Source: Novosphingobium profundi
GTDB taxonomy: Bacteria; Pseudomonadota; Alphaproteobacteria; Sphingomonadales; Sphingomonadaceae
Direction: 5' to 3'
NCBI RefSeq assembly: GCF_018491765.1
Contig: NZ_JABWCU010000019.1
Coordinates: 1-64,000, forward strand
Length of the DNA stretch: 64,000 bases
Positions 33,274-41,347 of the stretch are shown here, piece by piece (position 1 is the first letter of the stretch; each line of letters starts with the position of its first letter). The notes beneath the pieces are model-generated. The model had not been told where the DNA came from. It saw only the letters and a program-made list of their open reading frames with translations, and did no database searches. Position numbers and translations under genes: made by a program.

Positions 33274-33643
33274 GAAATTCACCAGTGACGCCCGGATCGT
33301 GCCCCGGACGACAACCGAACTAGGTGAAAATCCTTTAAGACTGGTTGCTTGGCACGATTGATCACGGCGCGATCGGGAAAGGGGGGAGACCCCCGTCCGA
33401 GCGGTCCGGCTTGCCAGAGGTGTTTCCCGCAAGGCGGCAGTTCAAGATATCGCGCCAGCACGAGAGGTGACGGATGTAGTCGGAACACTGGCCCGAAAGT
33501 CCGCACCGGGTTGCAGATAGCCGGATTGCTGCAGAGCGATGCTTTGGTTGGTTGCCGCCCGAAAAGGCGATATTCTTGCTGCAAATGGTGCAGCCAAGTG
33601 CGCAGCGACGGGCCGTGCGGCTCCCGCGATTGGCATTCTGCGC
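33274..33643. other. Stretch without a supported gene
   Basis: About 370 bases between the unknown operon and the eutB promoter. Short open frames exist on both strands (for example 33349-33726 on plus), but their translations are Cys, Trp and Arg-rich and not protein-like. A small hairpin GCTGCA-N5-TGCAGC is at 33578-33594. Because ethanolamine ammonia-lyase needs adenosylcobalamin I looked for a cobalamin riboswitch and saw no convincing one. Confidence 0.5.
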
Positions 33644-33672
33644 TTGACAAGTCCCACTTGGGACCATTTACT
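33644..33672 (+). promoter_or_regulatory. eutB promoter with operator Op1 between -35 and -10
   Basis: A consensus -35 TTGACA (33644-33649), a 17-base spacer and TTTACT (33667-33672) lie about 55 bases before the GTG of eutB. The spacer is almost wholly the dyad GTCCCA-CT-TGGGAC (33651-33664). Similar dyads lie at 36003 and 43361 in the same position relative to a promoter. A protein bound here would exclude RNA polymerase. The likely binder is the MarR regulator at 42678-43229. Confidence 0.75.
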
Positions 33673-33728
33673 GACGCTCTCTGGAGGCTGGCCCGGATGT
33701 CATGGCCCCGCCGCATGTCGAGGTAAGT

Positions 33729-35120
33729 GTGCAATACAGAACCGACATTTCCGGCACGCGCCACACATTCCGTTCGCTCGGGCACGTTCTCGCGTGCGCT
33801 TCCCCGCTCCGCTCAGGTGACGTTCTGGCGGGTCTGGCGGCCGAGAATGCGGAGCAACGCGTTGCCGCGCGCTGGGTTTTGGCGGATCTTCCCCTGACGG
33901 TCTTTCTGGAAGACCTGCTGATCCCCGCCGAGCGCGACGAGGTCACCCGGCTGATCCTGGAGCGGCACGACGCCAGGGCGTTCGCACCCATTCGCCACCT
34001 GACCGTGGGTGGCTTGCGGGAATGGCTGCTCGACGAGACCACGCAAAGCGATGCGCTGCGTTCGGTCGCCAGGGGAATAACACCCGAGATGGCCGCGGCG
34101 GTCTCCAAGGTCATGCGCAACCAGGATCTTGTGGCGGTTTCGCGCAAGGTCGAGGTCACGACCTCGTTTCGCAACACGATCGGTTTGTCCGGGCGCTTGT
34201 CGACCCGGCTTCAGCCCAATGATCCCACCGACAGCCCGCGCGGGATTGCCGCCGCGATCCTCGACGGCCTGCTCCTGGGATCGGGCGATGCGGTCATCGG
34301 CATCAACCCGGCGACCGATGATGTCGCGAACATCGGTGTCTTGCTGCACATGCTCGACGAGATTCGCGAGGCGCTGGCGATCCCGACGCAGAGCTGTGTC
34401 CTGACCCACGTGACGAACACGCTCGAACTGATCCGCAAGGGCGCGCCGGTCGACTTGTGCTTCCAGTCGATCGCGGGAACGCAAGCCGCGAACGAGGGCT
34501 TCGGCATCTCGCTGTCCCTGTTGCGCGAAGCCTGGGACGCGACGCTGGCGCTGAACCGCGGGACGCTTGGCCGTAACGTGATGTATTTCGAGACCGGACA
34601 GGGATCGTGCCTGTCCTCCGATGCGCATCACGGGATCGACCAGCAAACGCTCGAATGCCGTGCCTATGAAGTGGCGCGCAGCTTCGATCCGCTGCTGGTC
34701 AATTCGGTGGTCGGTTTCATCGGCCCGGAATACCTCTACGACGGCAAGCAGATCCTGCGCGCGGCGCTGGAAGACCACTTCTGCGGAAAGCTGCTCGGCC
34801 TGCCGATGGGGCTCGACATCTGCTACACCAACCATGCCGAAGCGGACCAGGACGATATGGATGTGATCGCGACGGTCCTGGGGGTGGCAGGCGTGAGCTT
34901 CATCATGGGTATTCCCGGCGCCGACGACGTGATGCTGGGCTATCAGTCCACCAGTTTCCACGATGCGCTTTATCTGCGGGACGTATTGGGATTGCGGCCC
35001 GCACCCGAATTCGAGGATTGGCTCACGTCTATCGGCATTTTCGATCCGGCCGGTCGCCTGGCCGCCACGCCGCGCCTCCCGCAACTGGCCTCCTCGCCCG
35101 CACTGGCCGCACTGCTGTGA
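33729..35120 (+). CDS. eutB: Ethanolamine ammonia-lyase large subunit (EutB)
   Basis: A 463-residue catalytic subunit of the adenosylcobalamin-dependent lyase that converts ethanolamine to acetaldehyde and ammonia. Family landmarks are intact: LRSGDVLAGLAA, SARLQPND-like LSTRLQPNDPTDS, GDAVIGINPATDDV, ETGQGSCLSS, VGFIGPEYLYDGKQI, DICYTNHAEADQDD and a C-terminal YQSTSFHDALYLR. I chose GTG 33729 rather than ATG 33702: GAGG lies five bases before it, and the distance to the first conserved Phe then equals that in the E. coli protein. It overlaps eutC by four bases. No reactivase (EutA), aldehyde dehydrogenase or shell protein is near, which is unusual for eut genes. A related amino alcohol is a possible substrate. 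Confidence 0.93.
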   Translation: MQYRTDISGTRHTFRSLGHVLACASPLRSGDVLAGLAAENAEQRVAARWVLADLPLTVFLEDLLIPAERDEVTRLILERHDARAFAPIRHLTVGGLREWLLDETTQSDALRSVARGITPEMAAAVSKVMRNQDLVAVSRKVEVTTSFRNTIGLSGRLSTRLQPNDPTDSPRGIAAAILDGLLLGSGDAVIGINPATDDVANIGVLLHMLDEIREALAIPTQSCVLTHVTNTLELIRKGAPVDLCFQSIAGTQAANEGFGISLSLLREAWDATLALNRGTLGRNVMYFETGQGSCLSSDAHHGIDQQTLECRAYEVARSFDPLLVNSVVGFIGPEYLYDGKQILRAALEDHFCGKLLGLPMGLDICYTNHAEADQDDMDVIATVLGVAGVSFIMGIPGADDVMLGYQSTSFHDALYLRDVLGLRPAPEFEDWLTSIGIFDPAGRLAATPRLPQLASSPALAALL

Positions 35121-35884
35121 GTGACGAGCGCAAGCTCGCCCCTGAGGCACCGCCTACACTGGCGGAACGCATGCGCGCGGCGACCAGCGCACGGGTCGCC
35201 ATCGGACGCATCGGCAGTTCCATTCCGACCCGTGCCGCACTCGACTTTCAGCTGGCGCACGCGCGCGCGCGCGACGCCGTGCATGCGCAGTTGGACGCGG
35301 GCGCCTATGGCAGCACGCTCCACGGCCATCCCGTTCTCGAAGTCTGCAGCCAGGCGGCCGATCGGGGGCAATATCTCATGCGGCCCGATCTTGGCCGCAG
35401 GCTCGCGCCCGGCATGGCCGAGCGCCTGTCCCCGCACCGTTCGGACCTTGCGATCATTCTGGCGGACGGTCTTTCCGCGACGGCGGTGCGCGCGCATGCC
35501 GCAAACCTCGTCGGCGCGATCCTCGCGCGGGCGCAGGATTGGCAGGTGGGCCCGATCATCGTCGCGCACCAGGCGCGCGTCGCGCTGGCGGACGAGATCG
35601 GCGAGGCGCTGAAGGCGAAGATTTCGGTCATCCTGATCGGGGAGCGCCCGGGCCTCAGCGCTGCGGACAGCCTGAGCGCCTACATCACCTGGCAACCGCG
35701 CAAGGGGCGGCTCGACAGCGAACGCAACTGCATTTCCAATATCCGCCCTCCGCATGGGTGGCGCATCGAGGATGCCGCCGGGGAGGTGCTGCGCATAGCG
35801 CGAGCAGCGCGTCGGATCGGCTGCACGGGCGTCGGGATGATCGCCGAACAATCCGCTCACCAGGGACCCGTTCTCGAGGGCTGA
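35117..35884 (+). CDS. eutC: Ethanolamine ammonia-lyase small subunit (EutC)
   Basis: A 255-residue partner of EutB that helps bind adenosylcobalamin. Start GTG 35117 overlaps the eutB TGA (GTGA), so translation is coupled; the upstream part of the frame is inside eutB. Conserved features: ARVAIGRIGSSIPTRAALDFQLAHARARDAVH at the start, the LADGLSATAV turn, GERPGLSAADSLSAYITWQPR, and ERNCISNIRPPHGW, all typical of EutC. It is somewhat shorter than enterobacterial EutC, mostly at the N-terminus. The gene after it begins only past a second MarR-type promoter, so eutBC is its own transcript. Confidence 0.92.
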   Translation: MSDERKLAPEAPPTLAERMRAATSARVAIGRIGSSIPTRAALDFQLAHARARDAVHAQLDAGAYGSTLHGHPVLEVCSQAADRGQYLMRPDLGRRLAPGMAERLSPHRSDLAIILADGLSATAVRAHAANLVGAILARAQDWQVGPIIVAHQARVALADEIGEALKAKISVILIGERPGLSAADSLSAYITWQPRKGRLDSERNCISNIRPPHGWRIEDAAGEVLRIARAARRIGCTGVGMIAEQSAHQGPVLEG

Positions 35885-35995
35885 CAGCGGCCTCCCGGTC
35901 CTGCACCAAGGCCCCGTGATGCGTGCATGAAATTACGCGAATACAATGAATTGATGGGGCTGCTTGCGAGGGCCTTCAAATAGTTGAATTGACCA

Positions 35996-36040
35996 TTGAC
36001 ACAGTCCCATATGGGCTCAATAGTCGTCCCATATTGTACT
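35996..36040 (+). promoter_or_regulatory. Promoter with tandem operators Op2 and Op2b
   Basis: A consensus -35 TTGACA (35996-36001), 17 bases and AATAGT (36019-36024). The spacer holds AGTCCCA-TA-TGGGCTC (36003-36018). A second, weaker copy, GTCCCA-TA-TTGTACT (36026-36040), follows, with centres 22 bp apart, two helical turns. It precedes the gene at 36150 and probably the whole run through the TonB receptor, Rieske oxygenase and MFS gene. The architecture equals that before eutB. Confidence 0.7.
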
Positions 36041-36149
36041 AAATAAGATTCGCTGCAGAGCTGGAACGATCTCTGTGGTCGCGCGACATGTGTCTCGCGG
36101 CAACGGGCCCGTCTGGTCTGGCAAGCGATACAAAACAGGGAAGAAGCGG

Positions 36150-37028
36150 ATGGATCATTCCACCAGGCGCGACCGGTTGATCGGTTTTGCGCAAGCCTAT
36201 TTGCAGGCGCTGATCAGGCACGATTTTCGCGGTCTCAAGATTGCCCCCAACTTGCGCAACACCGAGAATTGCATCCCCTTGCCTTTGGGCTGCGGTGCGG
36301 CACGTACGGCGGTGGGCTTGCGGGAAGGCGGGCAGTTCTTCGTCGATATCGAGGCAGGACAGGTCGAATATTGGGGGGTGCTCGACCAGATCGGCGGGGA
36401 AGTGATCTATGGCGTGCGCCTCAAGATCGAAGGCCTGCTGATCAGCGAGATCGAGACGATCCTCGTGGGCAACACCGATCCTTATTACTTTCCGGAAGTG
36501 ATCCAGGCCCAGGATGCCGGGTTCCACGAGGTTGTGCCCGAGGACAAGCGGGCGACACGCGCCGAGTTGATCGAGATAGCGAACCGCTATTTCGACGGGA
36601 TCGAACAGAACGACGGCCAACTTGTCCCGGTCGAGGGCGATTGCCTGCGTCTCGTCAACGGTGCGGAGGATACCGTTGCCGACGTCTCCGAACTGGGCGC
36701 CTCGGAAGCGCACCGCGCGCTTGGCGTGCAGGTTCAGATGAGCGAGGGCCACTACGCCTACATCGAAGCCCTGCGTGGGCGCCGCTTCCCGATCGTCGAC
36801 ACCGAGCGCGGGCTGGTGCTCGCGCACGTCCTCTTCGACCACCCCGGCGACATCGTCAAACCCGATGGCTCGGTGCCGTTCGGCAAGCCGAACACGATGC
36901 TCGCCTTCGAGGTGTTCAAGGTGGTCGACCGGCAGGTCCGGGCGGTCTGGGCGATCTGTTACTCGGTTGGTTACGGCATCGCGAGTGGATGGGGCGAGGG
37001 AGAGCGACGGATCTCGATCGCAATCTGA
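36150..37028 (+). CDS. NTF2/SnoaL-like protein (DUF8021-like), paralogue of the gene at 40447
   Basis: A 292-residue protein with no signal peptide. It seems built of two NTF2-like halves. The first has AYLQALIRHDFRGLKIAPNLRNTEN and VEYWGVLDQIGGEVIYGV; the second has IANRYFDGIEQNDGQLVPV, CLRLVNG and GHYAYIEALRGRR. The second half resembles the DUF8021 family, which I know only as uncharacterised. It aligns end to end with the 296-residue gene at 40447 (shared RYFDGIE, YAYIEALR, LFDHP, LAFEVFKV/I). Start ATG 36150 follows GAAGAAGCGG. NTF2-like folds often serve as small isomerases, dehydratases or oxygenase partners, and the Rieske gene close by makes such a role plausible. No catalytic residues can be assigned. 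Confidence 0.75.
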   Translation: MDHSTRRDRLIGFAQAYLQALIRHDFRGLKIAPNLRNTENCIPLPLGCGAARTAVGLREGGQFFVDIEAGQVEYWGVLDQIGGEVIYGVRLKIEGLLISEIETILVGNTDPYYFPEVIQAQDAGFHEVVPEDKRATRAELIEIANRYFDGIEQNDGQLVPVEGDCLRLVNGAEDTVADVSELGASEAHRALGVQVQMSEGHYAYIEALRGRRFPIVDTERGLVLAHVLFDHPGDIVKPDGSVPFGKPNTMLAFEVFKVVDRQVRAVWAICYSVGYGIASGWGEGERRISIAI

Positions 37029-37071
37029 TTTCAGGTGGACATCGCCGCACAGTCATTTTTGGGGTTTGTAT

Positions 37072-39297
37072 ATGCTTGAGCGTCCTGATTTTTCGATCGA
37101 TCGTACCGGTACGACCCGTAAGGCCCTGGCCTTTGGAACTTGCCTCGCCGCTCTGGTTCTTCCGCTTGCCGCGCAGGCGCAGGAGAACGCGCAAGGCGGT
37201 GACATCATCGTCACGGCCCAGCGCGATCCCACGCTGGCCTCCAAGACTCCGATCGCGATCACCGCGATTGGCGGCGATGCCCTGCTCAACAAGGGCGTGA
37301 CCAACGTGGTCCAGCTGGCGAGCGAGGTTCCCAGCCTTGAGATCAACCGTTACTTCGGCCTCCAGATCACCATTCGCGGCGTGTCGAATTCCGACACCAC
37401 CGCCAAGGGCGACCCTTCGGCCGCATTCCTGCTGAACGGCGTCTATGTCGCGCGGCCCCAGGCGCAGGAAGTCAGCTTCTTCGACCTCGACCGCGTCGAA
37501 GTGCTGCGCGGCCCGCAAGGGACACTGTACGGCCGCAACTCGACCGCGGGCGTGATCAATGTCATCAGTCGGCGGCCGGGCGACGTGTTCGAGGTGACCG
37601 GCAACATCGGCTATGGCAACTACGACAACCGGCAGGCCGACCTGGCCGTGAACCTGCCGATCGGCGACACCGCCGCCATTCGCGTGGCAGGCTCCTACGA
37701 CCGGCGCGACAGCTACTACAGCAACGCGCCGGGCGACACCTACAGCGCCGACCCGTTCAAGGACAACAAGTCGCTGCGCATTTCGGGCCGGTGGGACATC
37801 ACTCCCGATCTCCAGGTGCTGGTGATCGGCGACTACACCTCGCTCAAGGGCATCCCCGAACTCTTCGTCGAGGGCAGCAGCTTCTACGCGACCGGCGCCG
37901 ATGGCGACACCGACAACCGCGTCTACGTGGCCTCCTCAAGCACCTCGGACCGTCTCCAGCGCGGCTATTCGCAGACGCTGGACCCCTATGCCGATGACCA
38001 CAGCTATGGCCTGCACGGGGAACTGGCCTGGAACATGGGGCCGGTGACCGCGACCTACATCGGTTCCTACCGCCGTTTCACCATGGACGAGGCCTATACC
38101 GACCTTCTCGGCCAGGTCGCCCCGACCTACACCAATCAGGAGTACGATCAGTACTCGCACGAGCTGCGCTTTTCGCTCAACGATGTGCGGGGCCTCAAGC
38201 TCCAGGTCGGCGGCATGTACTTCAACGAGAAATCCTACCAGTACTTCGACCAGCCCGATTACTACGGCTTTGACCACTTCATCCTCGACTATGGTCCGAC
38301 CAAGTCCAAGTCCTACGCCGTGTTCGGCCAGGCCACGTACAGCCTGACCGACACCTTCCGCCTGACCGGGGGCCTGCGCTACACCCGCGACGAGAAGTCG
38401 CAATTCGGGTTGGTGATCCTCGACATCGGGGGCGTCGAGATCCCTTCGGCCGGTGGCGCTTCGGTGTCGTTCTCGAAGGCGACCTGGCGCGTGGGCCTGG
38501 ACTATGACCTGTCGCCCACCAACCTGCTCTACGCGACTGTCTCGACCGGCTACAAGGCGGGCGGCTTCAACGACGGTTGCCTGGCCGGCTCCACCCCCGG
38601 CGGGCAGGACTGCGGCACCCCGCTTTCGGCCCAGCAGCTGTTCTACGAACCCGAAACCATCACTGCCTACGAGGCCGGGCTCAAGGGCCGCACCACCGAT
38701 GGCAGCTTCCGCTATGCACTGACGGGGTTCTATTACGATTATCGCGACCTTCAACTGAGCACGACGACGTATTTCCAGGGCGCCGCGGCACAGCTGATCC
38801 AGAACGCGGGCAAGGCGCGGATCTACGGTCTCGAACTCGAGGCGACGCTGCGGCCTTCGCCGCGCAACACGCTGTCGATCTTCGCCAGCCTGCTGGATGC
38901 GAAGTACACCGAATACCTGCCGCTGGGCGCCGATGGTCCGGACTATGCGGGTCGCCCGCTCGACCGCTCGCCCAAGAGCGCGATCACCGCGAGCTACACG
39001 TATTCGCTTCCCTTTGCCTCCGGTGCCTCGCTCGATCTCGACCTGCGCAGCAAGATGAGCGCATCCTATGTGCTGGGCAGTTCGAGCACGGTGCAGATGC
39101 TGCGCCAGCCTTCGTTCACCCGCACCGAGGCGTCCGCGACGTACAATGCGCCGGGTGGCCGTTGGTACCTGCAGGGCTATGTCCGCAACATCGAAAACGA
39201 CATCCAGATGAGCGCGACCACCAACATCTCGGGCGTGCTGGCCATCGTCCCCACCGATCCGCGTACTTACGGCGCGCGCCTCGGCTTCCACTTCTGA
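37072..39297 (+). CDS. TonB-dependent outer-membrane receptor
   Basis: A 741-residue receptor with an N-terminal extension (MLERPDFSIDRTGTTRKALAF) and a hydrophobic signal ending AAQAQ. The plug has DIIVTAQRDPTLASKTPIAI and LRGPQGTLYGRNSTAGVINV, and the barrel ends YGARLGFHF. Start ATG 37072 lies 43 bases after the preceding NTF2-like gene, with only a weak GGGG before it. It is 70 bases ahead of the Rieske gene, so the two are likely one transcript under the promoter at 35996. It should bring the cluster's substrate through the outer membrane. Confidence 0.93.
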   Translation: MLERPDFSIDRTGTTRKALAFGTCLAALVLPLAAQAQENAQGGDIIVTAQRDPTLASKTPIAITAIGGDALLNKGVTNVVQLASEVPSLEINRYFGLQITIRGVSNSDTTAKGDPSAAFLLNGVYVARPQAQEVSFFDLDRVEVLRGPQGTLYGRNSTAGVINVISRRPGDVFEVTGNIGYGNYDNRQADLAVNLPIGDTAAIRVAGSYDRRDSYYSNAPGDTYSADPFKDNKSLRISGRWDITPDLQVLVIGDYTSLKGIPELFVEGSSFYATGADGDTDNRVYVASSSTSDRLQRGYSQTLDPYADDHSYGLHGELAWNMGPVTATYIGSYRRFTMDEAYTDLLGQVAPTYTNQEYDQYSHELRFSLNDVRGLKLQVGGMYFNEKSYQYFDQPDYYGFDHFILDYGPTKSKSYAVFGQATYSLTDTFRLTGGLRYTRDEKSQFGLVILDIGGVEIPSAGGASVSFSKATWRVGLDYDLSPTNLLYATVSTGYKAGGFNDGCLAGSTPGGQDCGTPLSAQQLFYEPETITAYEAGLKGRTTDGSFRYALTGFYYDYRDLQLSTTTYFQGAAAQLIQNAGKARIYGLELEATLRPSPRNTLSIFASLLDAKYTEYLPLGADGPDYAGRPLDRSPKSAITASYTYSLPFASGASLDLDLRSKMSASYVLGSSSTVQMLRQPSFTRTEASATYNAPGGRWYLQGYVRNIENDIQMSATTNISGVLAIVPTDPRTYGARLGFHF

Positions 39298-39367
39298 TCG
39301 CTCCGGCGAACCTTCGATCAATCATCCCGGCCCTTCGTGGTCGCAACCATACCGGGAAGTCAGACAC

Positions 39368-40411
39368 ATGTACCCGTTCAAACCCGGCAACTTCGCACCG
39401 CGCAACGGTTGGTACGTCGCCGCGTTCATCCACGAGATCGGCGAAGAACTTGTCGAGCGCTGGATCCTGAACCAGCCGGTCGTGCTCTATCGCAAACACG
39501 ATGGGGAGGCGGTCGCGGTCAGTGGCCGCTGCCCGCATCGGCACTTCCCGCTCGGCAAGAGCCGCCGCGTGGGCGATGCGATCGAGTGCGGCTACCATGG
39601 CATTACCTTCGATGCGCGCGGCAAGTGCACCTTCGTGCCGAGCCAGACGAGCATTCCCGGCGTCTACAGCATCCCGGCCTTTCCGCTCGTCGAACGCGGG
39701 CTCTGGGCCTGGATCTGGATGGGCGATCCGGACAAGGCCGACGAAGCGCTGATCCCGACGCTCGAGGAGATCGACTTCGAGGTGCCCGGCCTGATCCCCC
39801 ACGCCTTCTTCGCGTTCGAGATCGACGGGCGCTACCAGCTGCTCAACGACAACCTGCTCGACCTCTCGCACCTCAGCTACCTTCACGGCACCTCGATCGG
39901 CACCAAGACCGATGCCGAGACACCCGAGGTGCGCGATGTCAACGACCGCCGCCTGTCGAGCCGGCGCATCATGAACAACACCGAGATGACGCCGATATTG
40001 ATGGAGCTGACCGACTATCGCGGTCCGATCGATCGCGTTTCGGGCATGGATTTCTTCTTTCCCGGATTTCATTCCGGCATCGGCGATTTCAGGATTTCCG
40101 AAGGGCAGCCGGGGGCGGGCGACTATCTCAGCAAGGGGCGCGTGTGGCATGCCGTGACCCCGGCCACGCGCAATAAATCGCACTACTTCTTCGCCATGAC
40201 CATCAGCGACCCGCAGGAGATCGAGCGGACCAAGGCGGTCATTCAAAAGGTTCTCGACGAGGACATCCTGGCTACCGTCGAGATCGAACGGATCGTTGGC
40301 CAACTCGACGAGATCCCGCAGGAACTCATGCTCAAGAGCGACACCACCGCAGTGATGGGCCGACGCATTCTCCAGGCGATGATGGACGCCGAGAACGCCG
40401 ACGCGGTCTGA
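39368..40411 (+). CDS. Rieske non-heme iron oxygenase, VanA-like O- or N-demethylase type
   Basis: A 347-residue terminal oxygenase. The Rieske 2Fe-2S ligands are Cys55-x-His57 and Cys74-x2-His77 (CPHRHF, CGYHG). The mononuclear iron site lies in DNLLDLSHLSYLHG, with His168, His173 and the bridging Asp165. The short single-chain form and LIPHAFFAFEIDGRYQLLNDNLLD resemble vanillate, dicamba and sulfonate monooxygenases that remove methyl groups. No ferredoxin reductase of the VanB type is within the window, so electrons must come from elsewhere. It lies between the TonB receptor and an NTF2-like gene. Demethylation or hydroxylation of an amine or aryl ether is likely; the exact substrate cannot be read. 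Confidence 0.92.
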   Translation: MYPFKPGNFAPRNGWYVAAFIHEIGEELVERWILNQPVVLYRKHDGEAVAVSGRCPHRHFPLGKSRRVGDAIECGYHGITFDARGKCTFVPSQTSIPGVYSIPAFPLVERGLWAWIWMGDPDKADEALIPTLEEIDFEVPGLIPHAFFAFEIDGRYQLLNDNLLDLSHLSYLHGTSIGTKTDAETPEVRDVNDRRLSSRRIMNNTEMTPILMELTDYRGPIDRVSGMDFFFPGFHSGIGDFRISEGQPGAGDYLSKGRVWHAVTPATRNKSHYFFAMTISDPQEIERTKAVIQKVLDEDILATVEIERIVGQLDEIPQELMLKSDTTAVMGRRILQAMMDAENADAV

Positions 40412-40446
40412 TTGCCTGGCTTGCCGAAATGAACGGAATGAATTCG

Positions 40447-41337
40447 ATGACTGCATTTGACGCCGAGCGTGAACGCAACCGCCTGATTGCGGTGCTCGAC
40501 ACATACCTGGCTGCGCTCGTGAGCCGCGACTACAGCGGCGTTCGCCTGTCGCCCGACTTGCGCCACACCGAGAATACCTGCGAAATTCCGATCGGAACCG
40601 GCTTTGCCCGCTCGATCCGCGAATGGTGGGACAAGCGCCACTACTTCACGGATGTCGAAACGGGGCAGGTCGTCGTGTGGGCTGCGGCCGAGGAAAACAC
40701 GCGCCAGACCATCGTCGGCATCCGCGCACGCGTGGAAGGCAACATGATCTGCGAGATCGAAACCCTGTGCTCGCGCGGGGAAGGCGAGTTCTTCCAGCCC
40801 GAAGTGGTTGTGAGCGGACCGGACGGCCTGCACGACGTGATCGCTCCCGAGGCACGTTCGTCGCGCGCGGCGATGGAAGCGATCATCCACCGCTACTTCG
40901 ACGGGATCGAGCGCACCGACGGGGAGATGGTCCCGGCGACGCAAGCTTGCGTGCGCCTGGTCAACGGCGGCGTTGACGCCAACGCCGACGCCACCGGATG
41001 GGACGAGTCCAAGCAATATCGCGGATATTCGATCCAGCGCCAGATCGCCGAGGGCTATTACGCGTACATCGAGGCCCTTCGCAACCGGCGGGTGGTCGTG
41101 GTGGACGAGGCGAGGGGGTTGATCGTCGTGCACCTCCTTTTCGATCACCCCGCCGATCCGCGTCGGCCTTATTCGCCGGTCTATTTCCCCGATCCCAGCA
41201 CGGTTCTTGCTTTCGAGGTCTTCAAGATCCGCGATGGGCTGATCGAGATGGTGACCGCGATCGGGGCGCTGTTCCCCTATGGGATCCGTTCGGGCTGGGG
41301 CGATGGCGAAGCCCGTCGCCTTGCAGCGTGGGCGTGA
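40447..41337 (+). CDS. NTF2/SnoaL-like protein (DUF8021-like), second paralogue
   Basis: A 296-residue homologue of the protein at 36150, collinear throughout: LIAVLDTYLAALVSRDYSGV, EIETLCSRGEGEFFQPEVV, HRYFDGIERTDGEMVP, CVRLVNGG and YYAYIEALRNRR. I chose ATG 40447 because GGA lies upstream and the distance to the first conserved helix then fits the paralogue; ATGs at 40429 and 40438 are possible. It follows the Rieske gene after 35 bases. Two diverged copies flanking a receptor-oxygenase pair suggest sequential steps or a heteromer, but the function is unknown. Confidence 0.75.
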   Translation: MTAFDAERERNRLIAVLDTYLAALVSRDYSGVRLSPDLRHTENTCEIPIGTGFARSIREWWDKRHYFTDVETGQVVVWAAAEENTRQTIVGIRARVEGNMICEIETLCSRGEGEFFQPEVVVSGPDGLHDVIAPEARSSRAAMEAIIHRYFDGIERTDGEMVPATQACVRLVNGGVDANADATGWDESKQYRGYSIQRQIAEGYYAYIEALRNRRVVVVDEARGLIVVHLLFDHPADPRRPYSPVYFPDPSTVLAFEVFKIRDGLIEMVTAIGALFPYGIRSGWGDGEARRLAAWA

Positions 41338-41347
41338 CGTGACCGCG

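Noticed and set aside
33274-33728. Possible cobalamin riboswitch ahead of eutB
   Set aside because: Considered because EutBC needs the cofactor, but I could not find the conserved B12-box arrangement; a covariance-model search would settle it.
33279-33785. Open frames on both strands in the gap before eutB
   Set aside because: Translations are rich in Cys, Trp, Arg and Pro, show no motif, and overlap the operator and the eutB start.
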